64,000 nt of DNA. Origin: Caryophanales bacterium UBA1188. Lineage in GTDB: Bacteria; Bacillota_I; Bacilli_A; Izemoplasmatales; UBA1188. The position numbers and the translations under genes were made by a program. Below, one piece after another: positions 53,419 to 62,248 of the stretch. The DNA is taken from the NCBI GenBank assembly GCA_002310135.1, contig DBYK01000003.1, positions 62,001 through 126,000 on the forward strand, given 5' to 3'. Below the pieces are notes generated by a model. That model was not told the DNA's origin. It did no database searches and saw nothing but the letters and a program-made list of their open reading frames with translations. Numbering within the stretch: position 1 is the first letter of the stretch; each line of letters begins with the position of its first letter.

Positions 53419-55596
53419 CTATCTTAATGCTTTTGCTCTATCTAAGAATGTTTGAATAGGATTCCAAGTTATTTCAACTTCAGAATAGATATACATACAG
53501 TCAACCATTGGAGCTTCAGCGTTATATGTTCCACCATGGTCTCTAGTGTTGTTTACTTGGAATCTAATAATATTTTCACCAGCATTTAATGATACTTTAT
53601 CTTTTAAGAAATAATCTTCAAATTGACGTTTATGATCATCACCAATTGGAGATGGCATAGTGTGCGTGATATACATAGTTTCATGAGTTACTATACCTGT
53701 TCCTGGGATATATTGACCATGTTCATCATATTCACCATTGATGATCAAAAGTAAGTCATCACTATCAAGTGTAATATCATAATAATCAGATGAACATCTT
53801 AAGTATATTACTGCACAATCTGTAGCTTCGCTTAGGTTAATCTTGAATTCAAAATATGCATTAGTATAATATAAATCTGATAAGTACCAATCATTTGATA
53901 CAGTTGGATCTAAGAAGTCACTATTATTATCTTGATAATATTGTGGGAATTCTGTTTCACCTGGTACATATGTGAATCCAATATCTTGAGTCTTAAGCAT
54001 ACCATGTTCAAATGTGTTACTTGAAGATCCTTGACCCTTTTTACCTGTTAAGTCAACATTTTCAGCTTCAAATGTATATTTAGTTAACCACTTAGCGTAT
54101 AGATTTACATCATCATATAATCTTTGACCGAAATCAAATATAGTTGTACACGCTTCGTCTGTATACCAGTTTTCAAAATAGTAATTTTCGAGTACTGGTG
54201 CTTGAGGTCTAGCAAGGATTCTTCCAACTCTTATTTCTTGATCAGTTAAATATTGTCCTAACTCGTTGATATTATAGAAGAATTTCGCAACCACAGTAGT
54301 CTTAGTTTGTTGTCCTTCTTGCCATTTAGCATAGATAGTTGTGTCACTAGTAATAGGTGTTAGAGTAAATGTGAATGCATCAGTTCCACTTTGAGTTGTA
54401 TACCAGCCTTGGAATGTACAACCTTCACAACTTGGATCAGTTTCTGGCACAGTTGCGAATGAACCATATTCAACTGTTTGATTTGGAACATTACCTGTTG
54501 CGCCAGCTCTATTTAAATCAAATGAAACTGTATAAGTTTTAAGTGTATATGTAGCATATAAAGTGATATCATCATTAACTAAACTTGTGAAATCATATTC
54601 AGTATTAGTTGTTAAATCTAATACCCACTTACTGAAATTGTGTCCAGTATATGTAGTGATATCTTCTGGCTTAGAAACAGCGTTTCCTTTATTAACTCTT
54701 ACTACTACTTCTTCTCCACCTTGGTAATTTGGATTGAATGTTACATAGAATACATTTCTACTCCATTTTGCATATAAAGTAATGTCATCTTCTAGTACAG
54801 TATCAAAGTCATATTCTTGAGTACCAAGTCTATCTTTATACCATCCAACAAATTCATAAGTATCTCTTATAGGATCTGATGGTCTATTAATTGTACTACT
54901 CATATTAGCGACAATTGTTCTTGGTTCTGGAGCATCTTGATAGTTGAAATCATATGTAACAACTACATTTGTCTTAGTCCATTTAGCATATAAATTTATT
55001 CTTTGAGTTACAGCTTGAGTGAAGTCATATTCAATAGTGCATTCAACATCTGTATACCAACCACCGAAATTAAATCCATCTCTTAAAGGATTTAGAGGTT
55101 GACTAACTGCGGTACCTATATTAACTAAAACAGTTTCATCTTCTCTAACGTTATCATTAAACTTAAATACAACTTGAGCTTGGTCTGCAAGCCAATAAGC
55201 ATAAATAGTTGTATTTTTATTAATAGGAGTTGAAAAATCAAATTCTTCATTTCCTTTATTATCTTTAAACCAGCCACCAAATGTATATCCATCTCTTGTT
55301 GGGTCAGTTGGTCTATCGACTGTTTCTCCACTAACTACTTGAACAACTACATTTGTAGAACCACGATAATTAAAATTAAATGTTACCTTATAAGTAGTTC
55401 CACTACCTCCGCTTTGTGTTGTAGTAACAACTTGTTGGTTGTCACTAGTAGTGCTTGAATTATTATTGTTTTTGTTTGTTGTTGTCTGTTGATTATTATT
55501 ATTACCTGTAGTAGTTTTTTCTGTTGTAGCATTGCCACAAGCAACTAATCCAAATAAAATAAACATAGACAATAGAATAATTGAAAGTCTTTTCAT
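53419..55596 (-). CDS. Carbohydrate-binding lipoprotein with six InlB-type repeats
   Basis: A 725-residue lipoprotein: signal peptide with lipobox LVAC (Cys20), then a low-complexity Thr/Asn/Gln linker (~22-68). Six Listeria-Bacteroides (InlB B) repeats of ~70 residues follow to ~510, each ending in a YAKW, YAYW or YATY element (pattern F-N-F-N-Y ... GxxFGGWYxD). The C-terminal ~210 residues start YTFEAENVDLTG and resemble CBM6/CBM35, ending EAPMVDCMYIYSEVEITW. It is a longer paralog of the 24-kb lipoprotein and likely holds glycans near the GH3 enzymes. It is 9 bases before the small membrane gene. Confidence 0.82.
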   Translation of the reverse strand: MKRLSIILLSMFILFGLVACGNATTEKTTTGNNNNQQTTTNKNNNNSSTTSDNQQVVTTTQSGGSGTTYKVTFNFNYRGSTNVVVQVVSGETVDRPTDPTRDGYTFGGWFKDNKGNEEFDFSTPINKNTTIYAYWLADQAQVVFKFNDNVREDETVLVNIGTAVSQPLNPLRDGFNFGGWYTDVECTIEYDFTQAVTQRINLYAKWTKTNVVVTYDFNYQDAPEPRTIVANMSSTINRPSDPIRDTYEFVGWYKDRLGTQEYDFDTVLEDDITLYAKWSRNVFYVTFNPNYQGGEEVVVRVNKGNAVSKPEDITTYTGHNFSKWVLDLTTNTEYDFTSLVNDDITLYATYTLKTYTVSFDLNRAGATGNVPNQTVEYGSFATVPETDPSCEGCTFQGWYTTQSGTDAFTFTLTPITSDTTIYAKWQEGQQTKTTVVAKFFYNINELGQYLTDQEIRVGRILARPQAPVLENYYFENWYTDEACTTIFDFGQRLYDDVNLYAKWLTKYTFEAENVDLTGKKGQGSSSNTFEHGMLKTQDIGFTYVPGETEFPQYYQDNNSDFLDPTVSNDWYLSDLYYTNAYFEFKINLSEATDCAVIYLRCSSDYYDITLDSDDLLLIINGEYDEHGQYIPGTGIVTHETMYITHTMPSPIGDDHKRQFEDYFLKDKVSLNAGENIIRFQVNNTRDHGGTYNAEAPMVDCMYIYSEVEITWNPIQTFLDRAKALR

Positions 55597-55694
55597 TATT
55601 TATTCTCCTTTTACTTAATTTATTCTAGAAAACTATTTATAAAAAAATAAATGGCTATCTACAACAAATTAATATATGTATATATAAATATCCA

Positions 55695-55718
55695 TTCGGA
55701 GGGCATATGCCCTCCGAA
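55695..55718 (-). terminator. TTCGGAGGG hairpin after the second stalked GH3 gene
   Basis: TTCGGAGGG (55695-55703), CATATG, CCCTCCGAA (55710-55718): a 9-bp stem identical to the one after the paralogous gene at 25,870. The minus strand has no U run after it, so simple intrinsic termination is doubtful; a 3' stabilising or processing element is equally likely. Confidence 0.55.
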
Positions 55719-55748
55719 CTTTTATTTATAAGAGACTAATAAGAACGA

Positions 55749-58700
55749 TTAGTTATCTTTTCTTCTTAGTACAACGCAAGCACCAAGTGATGCGATTGCG
55801 AAGATTGCAAGACCAGAGAGTCCGATAACAGAGTTACATCCTTGAGCAGCTTCGCCTGGATCACCTTTGTCGCCTTTGTCGCCCTTGTCGCCCTTAGGAC
55901 CTTGGATACCTTGTGGACCTTGTGGACCTTGTGGACCTGTAGCACCAGTAGCGCCATCTTCACCGTCTTGACCATCTAATCCATCTACACCATTTTGGCC
56001 AGCTGGACCTTGTGGACCTTGTGGACCTTGGATACCTTGGAGACCTTGTTCACCTTGGTCACCCTTGTCACCTTTGTCACCCTTGTCACCTTTGTCACCT
56101 TTAGCGCCTGTTTCACCAGTATCACCTTTCGCACCTTTGAGTTCAGAAACAGCGATTACTTGTACCCATTCATTGCTTCCAGCTTCTTTGAACATGATAT
56201 AACCATTTTCAACTTTGAATTCTGGAACAACTGGAGCTTCAGGAATAGCTTCACCAGTAACAGTTATAGTAAATGATGTCTTGAATGTAGTGTAGTTATG
56301 AGTTACTCTACCACTTGAAGTAGTTGTCTTATCACCAACGACTACAATATCAACTGTATATGAACCAGGTTTAGTGAATGTACCTTCAATAGCACCTTGA
56401 GAATCAATACTTAATTCAGCAGGGAAGTTTTCACCAGCACTGTATACAACACCGCCATTGTAAGTTGAAGAGTTGATACTTTCAGAAGAAACTAATGCTT
56501 CGAATAATTCACCAACTTCTGCTTCATTTGCATCAATTGCGAATGCTGATGCAACAGTTAAATTGAAGTTAACGTTTTGAGTAATCCAACCATCAAATGT
56601 ACCTTTAACTGTTAATCTTACATTATTAGTAGAATCATTTGGTGTGCCAGTTATTGCACCTGTTGATGCATTTAATGATAGACCTGCAGGAAGAGTTCCG
56701 CTTGTAATTTCATATCTTTGAACGTGGCCTTGAGCACCAGCAAACGCAACACTGAAGTTAGCATTTTGTCCTTGACTAACTGATTTATTTTCAATTGCCC
56801 AACCAGAAGTTACTAAACCGTTCTTTGAATGAGCTGAGTTAGCATATTCAGAATACATTTGCATGAATCTTAATCTGAAGATATACCATTGGTTATCAGA
56901 TTGATATGATGTAGCAGCATCTTTACCAACTCTTACACCACCTCTACCTTCGTTTAAAGAAGCATCCCATACACCAGAGATTGAAGCATTTCTAGAATTG
57001 TATCTACCATTACCATTTTGTAAGTTGTTTGTGATAGGAGCATGGTTGTTACCAGCTCTAGCTATTAAGTCAACTGGACAGCATGAACTTTGAGCACTAT
57101 AGTAATCAGTGTGGAACATGAATCTTGAAAGACCCCATTGTTCTCTTACTAAAGTTTCCATAAATGCATAGTTATCTGGACAAGGCATTAAACCGATACG
57201 AGCGAATGCACTCATTGAACCAGTAGCTCCACCTTCTTGCATTGCTTTTTGGAATGCAAGAGCGTAGATTTCACGAATAGCTTGTTCTGATACCCAAACG
57301 AATAAGTCCATACCATTACGGTTAGTTTCTTGGTCGTTTAAGAACATATGTTTAACGTGACATACAACACCTCTTGATTGAGCACCTTGAGCTACAGCGA
57401 TAGCGATTAGACCAGCATGTAAACCATCTTGAGAATAATATTCATTGTTACGTCCAGAGAATGGAGATCTATGAATATTGATAGCAGGACACATCCATTG
57501 AGTCTTTGTTGCATCTCTTAATAAACCCATATTAGCAACGATGATACCTTGTCTTTCAGCGAGTTCTACGTTGAATGTTTGACCAATAGTTGTACCACAG
57601 CACCAAGTATATGTATTATTCCAGTTAGTTGGAGAGTCAGCAGCACCACCATTAGGAATGTCAACATTAGCAACAGCACTACCATTTCCTCCTCCGCTCC
57701 ATCCAGCAGTATAGAGGTCACCCCAAGTTAATTGGTTCATGAATTTTTCCCAAACTTCTGCGCCTGTCATTCCATCGAATTTACCACCAACAATTGGAGT
57801 TAAATCATCATAGTAGATTCCAGCGAGTTCATAGAATGAAATCCAATCATCACCAGCTTCAGCTTTAGCAGCAGCTTGAGCAGCAGTTGATTCCATTTGA
57901 GTCCATGTTGCAGGAATTTCTGCATCATAGTAAGCGATTTGATGTTGATCATTTAAAGTGAATAATTTATCACTATAGATATAATAACCTTCGCCAACGA
58001 TTCTTGCTGACATTTGGTCAATTGTCTTGTATTCTTTAACTTGTTCAGCGTTCCAAGCACCAGCAGCATGAGCAGCAGTGAATTCATAAACTTTAGCAGC
58101 TTCTGCTTCACCATAGATTACGATATCACCAATTTCATAAGCAGTTTCATCACTGAATGTAGCGCAAGCTGTCCATGTATCTAAGTTATAGTTATTATAG
58201 AATCCTGTTAATTTAGAGAAGAATTCAGTAACGATTAAGCCACCATGTAGAGTTGGAGTAACTTCATCTACGTTCTTGTTTTCTCCACTAGTTACCATTT
58301 CTGTACCAGCTTCCATAGCAACTGTAACTTTATAATACTTAACAGTATCAGGAGTACTGCCACTGATAGTACCTGTACCAGCAGTAGTAACTTTAACTAA
58401 ATCATCAACGTCATGAGCTAAAGTTTTGTTGAATTCTGGGATATCAGCAACTGGAGTTCCTTCAACTTCACCAGATTTAACTGGAGGTTGAGGGAATGTA
58501 GCAACTAAATGATGTCTGTCAAGTTCAGTCCATTCTTCATCGAATAGTTTGTCATTAACATCTACAACACCATCCATATTCCAGTCAACATTGTTAACTC
58601 TCTTAGAACAGAAAATTTGGTTATCTTTTGAGAATAAGTTGAAGAGTTCATTGTCACTGAAGTCATCAAGAGCCATAACTGCATCTTCTGCTAACACGAA

Positions 58701-60251
58701 TTGGAAGCTATCAAACATACCATAATCTAAAGAAGATGAATTACCTATATGTAATGTATATGTACCAGCTTCAAGAACATAGCAACCAATGCTTTCATCC
58801 CAAGATGCTAAATCTTGGAATTGAATTTCGATTTCTAATTTTTGATGTTGGCCAGGTTTTAATTCATTAGTCTTAGCAAATCCAACTAATGCTACCGCAC
58901 TCTTTTGAATCTCTGTATTTTCATCAAATGGAGCTTCATTATATATTTGGATTACTTCTTTACCAGCAAATAAAGAATCATTTTCTACATCAACTTCAAC
59001 AACTAAAGATTTAACTTGAGCAGGATGACCAACTGAAGATTGAAGTTTAGTGTAATCAATTGTACTACCACTAACAACTTCAGTTACACCACCAAGATAT
59101 ACGTGTTCACATGAAGCATCGAATTCAGAATAACTTAAACCAAATCCAAATGGATATACTACATTATCAAAGTACCAAGCTTGAGCAGCACTAAGGTTAG
59201 GTGTTCCGTCTCCATATACAGCAATTTCAGCTAATTCACCAGTTGATTCATTATAAGTTAAGTTACCTTTAGCGATTTCTTGATATACTGTTTCATAATA
59301 TCTATAACCAAGATAAATACCTTCCTCGTAATCAATACCATGATAACCAGTACTATTAGCTTGTTTACCATCAGCAAATAAGTAAGTGTTAGATTCAGCA
59401 GCATTTTGAATGTTAGATCCAAAGTTATACCAAGTTGGATCAGCACTGAAATCTTTTGGCCATACATCAGCGAGTTTACCTGATGGGTTGATTTCACCAG
59501 CTAAAATTCTAGCAACTGCAGTAATACCATTTTGTCCAGGACGACCTATCATCATGATGCCATTGATTTCATCATCATATTCAAGGTTATACATTTCCAT
59601 AGCATTAGAAGTATTGAGTAATACGATTACTTTATTGCAGTTAGCTTTAGCGAATTCGATCATTGCGATTTCATCAGCTGTTAACATTTGGTTATGTTTG
59701 TAAGTTTTTCTTACACCATTAACATATCCAACAGCTAGGTTTTTATGCTCCCAACCACCAATGTTTTCGTCTTCATCATTTGAAACTTCATTAGTCGCAG
59801 TTGAAAGGTCGTTACCTTCACTACCACCACGTTTCAAAACGACAACAGCTATATCATCAAATAATCTAATTTCACGTGGAGTAATTGTGTGGTTCTTTAC
59901 CATAGCTTCAGTAACAACTACTGAGTTTACGTTGAATCCAGCATCAGCAAGAGCAGTGTCAACTCTTCCTGTTCCACCTTGGAGTGAAGTAGATCCAGAA
60001 CCAAATACAGTTACTCTACTACCGGCTTTAAGAGGAAGAGTTCCATCGTTTTTGAGAAGAACTGAACCTTCACCAGTAATTTCAATGTTTAGTTCTTTAG
60101 CAGCTTCTTGTGCTTCTGCAAGTGTTTGATAGTCTAAAACAGCTTTGTAGCCATCAACACCAATAGCAGAAACTTTTGAAGAAGCAAGCACAGTTACAAA
60201 TAATGCAATAAATGCAATTGCAACTAAACTAAAAAGTTTTCTTGTTTTCAT
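55749..60251 (-). CDS. Secreted GH3 glycoside hydrolase with long collagen-like stalk and C-terminal anchor
   Basis: A 1500-residue exported GH3 enzyme, paralog of the 26-kb gene. A signal peptide (~1-29) precedes the GH3 C-type domain (GSVLLKNDGTLPLKAGSRVT) with candidate acid/base in KRGGSEGNDLS, then an FnIII-like domain at ~400-520. The insert at ~530-830 includes a CBM5/12-like unit (TAYEIGDIVIYGEAEAAKVY). The barrel (IHRSPFSGRNNEYYSQDGLH; KHMFLNDQETNR) has its nucleophile in FMFHTDYYSA. Putative Ig domains, 32 Gly-X-Y triplets (~1373-1468) and the tail GCNSVIGLSG ... LRRKDN follow, with no LPXTG. It leads the rhamnoside operon. Confidence 0.9.
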   Translation of the reverse strand: MKTRKLFSLVAIAFIALFVTVLASSKVSAIGVDGYKAVLDYQTLAEAQEAAKELNIEITGEGSVLLKNDGTLPLKAGSRVTVFGSGSTSLQGGTGRVDTALADAGFNVNSVVVTEAMVKNHTITPREIRLFDDIAVVVLKRGGSEGNDLSTATNEVSNDEDENIGGWEHKNLAVGYVNGVRKTYKHNQMLTADEIAMIEFAKANCNKVIVLLNTSNAMEMYNLEYDDEINGIMMIGRPGQNGITAVARILAGEINPSGKLADVWPKDFSADPTWYNFGSNIQNAAESNTYLFADGKQANSTGYHGIDYEEGIYLGYRYYETVYQEIAKGNLTYNESTGELAEIAVYGDGTPNLSAAQAWYFDNVVYPFGFGLSYSEFDASCEHVYLGGVTEVVSGSTIDYTKLQSSVGHPAQVKSLVVEVDVENDSLFAGKEVIQIYNEAPFDENTEIQKSAVALVGFAKTNELKPGQHQKLEIEIQFQDLASWDESIGCYVLEAGTYTLHIGNSSSLDYGMFDSFQFVLAEDAVMALDDFSDNELFNLFSKDNQIFCSKRVNNVDWNMDGVVDVNDKLFDEEWTELDRHHLVATFPQPPVKSGEVEGTPVADIPEFNKTLAHDVDDLVKVTTAGTGTISGSTPDTVKYYKVTVAMEAGTEMVTSGENKNVDEVTPTLHGGLIVTEFFSKLTGFYNNYNLDTWTACATFSDETAYEIGDIVIYGEAEAAKVYEFTAAHAAGAWNAEQVKEYKTIDQMSARIVGEGYYIYSDKLFTLNDQHQIAYYDAEIPATWTQMESTAAQAAAKAEAGDDWISFYELAGIYYDDLTPIVGGKFDGMTGAEVWEKFMNQLTWGDLYTAGWSGGGNGSAVANVDIPNGGAADSPTNWNNTYTWCCGTTIGQTFNVELAERQGIIVANMGLLRDATKTQWMCPAINIHRSPFSGRNNEYYSQDGLHAGLIAIAVAQGAQSRGVVCHVKHMFLNDQETNRNGMDLFVWVSEQAIREIYALAFQKAMQEGGATGSMSAFARIGLMPCPDNYAFMETLVREQWGLSRFMFHTDYYSAQSSCCPVDLIARAGNNHAPITNNLQNGNGRYNSRNASISGVWDASLNEGRGGVRVGKDAATSYQSDNQWYIFRLRFMQMYSEYANSAHSKNGLVTSGWAIENKSVSQGQNANFSVAFAGAQGHVQRYEITSGTLPAGLSLNASTGAITGTPNDSTNNVRLTVKGTFDGWITQNVNFNLTVASAFAIDANEAEVGELFEALVSSESINSSTYNGGVVYSAGENFPAELSIDSQGAIEGTFTKPGSYTVDIVVVGDKTTTSSGRVTHNYTTFKTSFTITVTGEAIPEAPVVPEFKVENGYIMFKEAGSNEWVQVIAVSELKGAKGDTGETGAKGDKGDKGDKGDKGDQGEQGLQGIQGPQGPQGPAGQNGVDGLDGQDGEDGATGATGPQGPQGPQGIQGPKGDKGDKGDKGDPGEAAQGCNSVIGLSGLAIFAIASLGACVVLRRKDN
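55848..56135 (-). repeat. Collagen-like coding repeat (32 Gly-X-Y triplets)
   Basis: This DNA encodes 32 uninterrupted Gly-X-Y triplets, including four tandem GDK and runs of GPQ, giving 9-base periodicity. It is twice the stalk length of the paralog at 26 kb. GDKGDK-rich and GPQ-rich segments can form triple helices, so the enzyme may be trimeric. Confidence 0.9.
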
Positions 60252-60264
60252 TTTTCCTCCTATT

Positions 60265-60280
60265 ATTGTTTAAAAACAAT
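60265..60280. promoter_or_regulatory. Palindrome in the leader of the second stalked GH3 gene
   Basis: ATTGTTT, AA, AAACAAT: a perfect 7-bp inverted repeat 13 bases before the ATG, just upstream of the AGGAGG ribosome binding site. Position parallels the palindrome at 30,761 but the sequence differs. It could be a 5' stem-loop or an operator. Confidence 0.4.
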
Positions 60281-60304
60281 TTTATGTTTGTTTTCCTTAC
60301 CATT

Positions 60305-60333
60305 AATATATGTTATTGATTGTTTTTTTTCAA
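60305..60333 (-). promoter_or_regulatory. Promoter of the rhamnoside operon
   Basis: On the minus strand TTGAAA (60328-60333), a 17-base spacer and TATATT (60305-60310), about 50 bases before the GH3 ATG. It is divergent from the DeoR gene promoter, whose elements start 16 bases further upstream. Confidence 0.7.
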
Positions 60334-60348
60334 TATTTGCAAAAAAGA

Positions 60349-60377
60349 TTGACAATACAAATTATATTTGTCATTAT
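60349..60377 (+). promoter_or_regulatory. Promoter of the DeoR-type regulator
   Basis: TTGACA (60349-60354), a 17-base spacer and CATTAT (60372-60377) with an extended TG. The -35 and -10 region also carries an inverted repeat TGACAA-N12-TTGTCA (60350-60373). An alternative -10 is TATAAT at 60377, but its spacing (22) is poor. Confidence 0.5.
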
Positions 60378-60383
60378 ATAATC

Positions 60384-60403
60384 AAATTTGAGCAAATATG
60401 AGC
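60384..60403 (+). promoter_or_regulatory. Tandem 10-base repeat, candidate DeoR operator
   Basis: AAATTTGAGC and AAATATGAGC are directly adjacent (9 of 10 bases match), spaced by exactly one helical turn, and fall at the predicted transcription start of the regulator gene. The arrangement fits autorepression by a DeoR-family protein and could also affect the divergent operon. Confidence 0.5.
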
Positions 60404-60458
60404 AGGATTTATTTTATATACTTTTTATTAAGTATAGATTTACATTGGAGGTATAAGT

Positions 60459-61217
60459 ATGGCATTAACACAAAGACAAAACGACATATATAATTTCTTA
60501 AAGAAAAAGAAATATTGTAAGATTAATGAAATTTCAAAACAAGTTTTTTGTAGCGATGCAACAACTAGAAGAGAATTAAATGAATTATCTAAACTTGGAT
60601 TAGTAGAAAGAAATCACGGTGGTGCTGTACTTCTTCAAAATCCAGAAGAATTATCTATCTTTATAAGAGCTGCTAAAAATGTTAAAGAAAAGGAAGCAAT
60701 AGCTAAATTTGCATCATCTTATATTCCTTCATTTAAAACAGCATTTATCGACAACTCTTCTTCTGCTATGAGCATCATAAAATACATCTACCTTAAGAAA
60801 AAGACTATTGTAACAAATTCTTTAGTACTTGCTATGGAATTATCAAAGATCGAAAATATCAGTGTTTTTGTACCAAGTGGATATATTTCAAGCAATAACA
60901 ATACTGTTATCGGCAACTCAACCATTAAAAATATCGAAAAACTTCATTTTGATTTATTTATAAGTTCTTGTACAAGTATTTCTAAAGATGGGACATTTGA
61001 GAGTTCTGAAGAACAAGCGTCAGTAAAAACTGCGGTTCTAGAAAGGAGTTCTGTTAAGATATTATTAGTTGATGAAACAAAATTTATGAATGAGAGTACT
61101 TACCTAACCGCAAAACTTAGCGAATATGATTATTGTTTTACAAATGCTAGTCTTGATATAGTAAATAAATTCAAAAAACTAGGATTAAATATAATAAAAA
61201 TTGATATGGAAAAATAA
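60459..61217 (+). CDS. DeoR-family transcriptional regulator
   Basis: A 252-residue regulator. The N-terminal winged helix-turn-helix reads ALTQRQNDIYNFLKKKKYCK, then DATTRRELNELSKLGLVERN and HGGA, the DeoR signature. The C-terminal DeoRC sugar-phosphate-sensing domain includes AFIDNSSSAM, TIVTNSLVLAMEL, FDLFISSCTSISKDGTFESS and ILLVDETKFM. It is divergent from the rhamnoside operon, so a phosphorylated rhamnose intermediate is the likely effector; DeoR-type rhamnose regulators are known in Bacillus. The start has GGAGG 8 bases upstream. Confidence 0.92.
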   Translation: MALTQRQNDIYNFLKKKKYCKINEISKQVFCSDATTRRELNELSKLGLVERNHGGAVLLQNPEELSIFIRAAKNVKEKEAIAKFASSYIPSFKTAFIDNSSSAMSIIKYIYLKKKTIVTNSLVLAMELSKIENISVFVPSGYISSNNNTVIGNSTIKNIEKLHFDLFISSCTSISKDGTFESSEEQASVKTAVLERSSVKILLVDETKFMNESTYLTAKLSEYDYCFTNASLDIVNKFKKLGLNIIKIDMEK

Positions 61218-61236
61218 AAAGGGTAACACCCTTTTT
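61216..61236. terminator. Bidirectional terminator between deoR-type and YitT genes
   Basis: A 9-bp stem (AAAAAGGGT, AAC loop, ACCCTTTTT) lying between two convergent stop codons and overlapping both, with A/T-rich tails on each side. Confidence 0.85.
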
Positions 61237-62164
61237 ATTTTATAGGCTTAAAACCTTCACCATTAATTTCATGAGCTCTTCCAATTGTCATAAAAGCTTT
61301 TTTATCATTTTTCGCAACTATATTTATGATTTTAGAATATTCTCTTATAGTAAATGAAACCATAACCATCTTTTGGTTTTTCTTAGTATATCCACCTTCA
61401 ACATCTACGATAGTTGTGGTTCTTTCTAATTCTTTTATAACATCATCAGTAATTTCAATGTGTTTATCAGTTATTATTTGAGCAATGAATGACTGAGTAG
61501 AACCAATAAACACTTTATCTATAACTACTGCACCTATAAAGGCACTTAAAATTCCTAAAAATGCTAAAACTACATCGTGGATAGGATTAACTATAAAACC
61601 TGCTAATATGATTAATGCATCTATCACAAATATCATATGAGAACTTTTAATTCTTGGAATATATTTACAAATTATAAATGTGATTATATCAACTCCACCA
61701 GTTGATCCACCACCAATAAATGCTACTGCACATCCTGCACCAACTAATATGCCGCCAAGAATCGAACATATCAAAAGTGTCATAGGCATATTTGATTCTA
61801 AAGATGGAGAATCTATTATCGATAAAAAACTAAATTTATTTAGTAAATAATTGATTAGATATAAAAATATTGGATAAGTTATTGTTGAGACAATAGTTTG
61901 AGTTGAAAAAGACCATCCAAGGAATATTAAACCTAAAAAGAATAATATCCAACATAGAATAGTGATTACTAATTCTGGCTCAATATTTATATTCGCATAA
62001 ACGAAACAAATAGCGATTCCAGATACACCACCTATATCGAGGCCAGATGGAATGATACATGTTTCAGTCCCAAGAGCGAGTATAAAAGTCCCAAGCATTA
62101 CTATTAAAGTATTTTTAATAAAAGGAACTATGTTTTCTTTCTTAAAAAAATCTTTAAATTTCAT
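61235..62164 (-). CDS. YitT-family membrane protein
   Basis: A 309-residue protein with five or six transmembrane helices (YitT_membrane, DUF161) and a C-terminal cytoplasmic DUF2179 domain (~215-309). Motifs are LGTETCIIPSGLDIGGVSGI in helix 1, GAGCAVAFIGGGSTGGVDII in the middle, and C-terminally ELERTTTIVDVEGGYTKKNQ and RAHEINGEGF. The function is unknown. It is monocistronic, flanked by terminators on both sides. Confidence 0.92.
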   Translation of the reverse strand: MKFKDFFKKENIVPFIKNTLIVMLGTFILALGTETCIIPSGLDIGGVSGIAICFVYANINIEPELVITILCWILFFLGLIFLGWSFSTQTIVSTITYPIFLYLINYLLNKFSFLSIIDSPSLESNMPMTLLICSILGGILVGAGCAVAFIGGGSTGGVDIITFIICKYIPRIKSSHMIFVIDALIILAGFIVNPIHDVVLAFLGILSAFIGAVVIDKVFIGSTQSFIAQIITDKHIEITDDVIKELERTTTIVDVEGGYTKKNQKMVMVSFTIREYSKIINIVAKNDKKAFMTIGRAHEINGEGFKPIK

Positions 62165-62212
62165 AAAAACTTCTCCAATAATAATTATAAACCAAAATGC
62201 AATATTATTTGA

Positions 62213-62243
62213 TAAAAAAATGAACGACTTTTAATTCGTTCAT
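62213..62243 (-). terminator. Terminator of the MORN-repeat gene
   Basis: An 8-bp stem (ATGAACGA, eight-base loop, TCGTTCAT) 6 bases after the MORN gene stop, followed on the minus strand by seven U. Confidence 0.85.
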
Positions 62244-62248
62244 GTTTT

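Noticed and set aside
55995..56276. Open frame on the plus strand opposite the collagen-like stalk
   Set aside because: It is the antisense shadow of the repetitive Gly-X-Y codons, a low-complexity Thr/Leu/Val reading with no ribosome binding site.
59761..60129. Open frame on the plus strand inside the second stalked GH3 gene
   Set aside because: The minus strand carries clear GH3 motifs here; the antisense frame has no recognisable domain.
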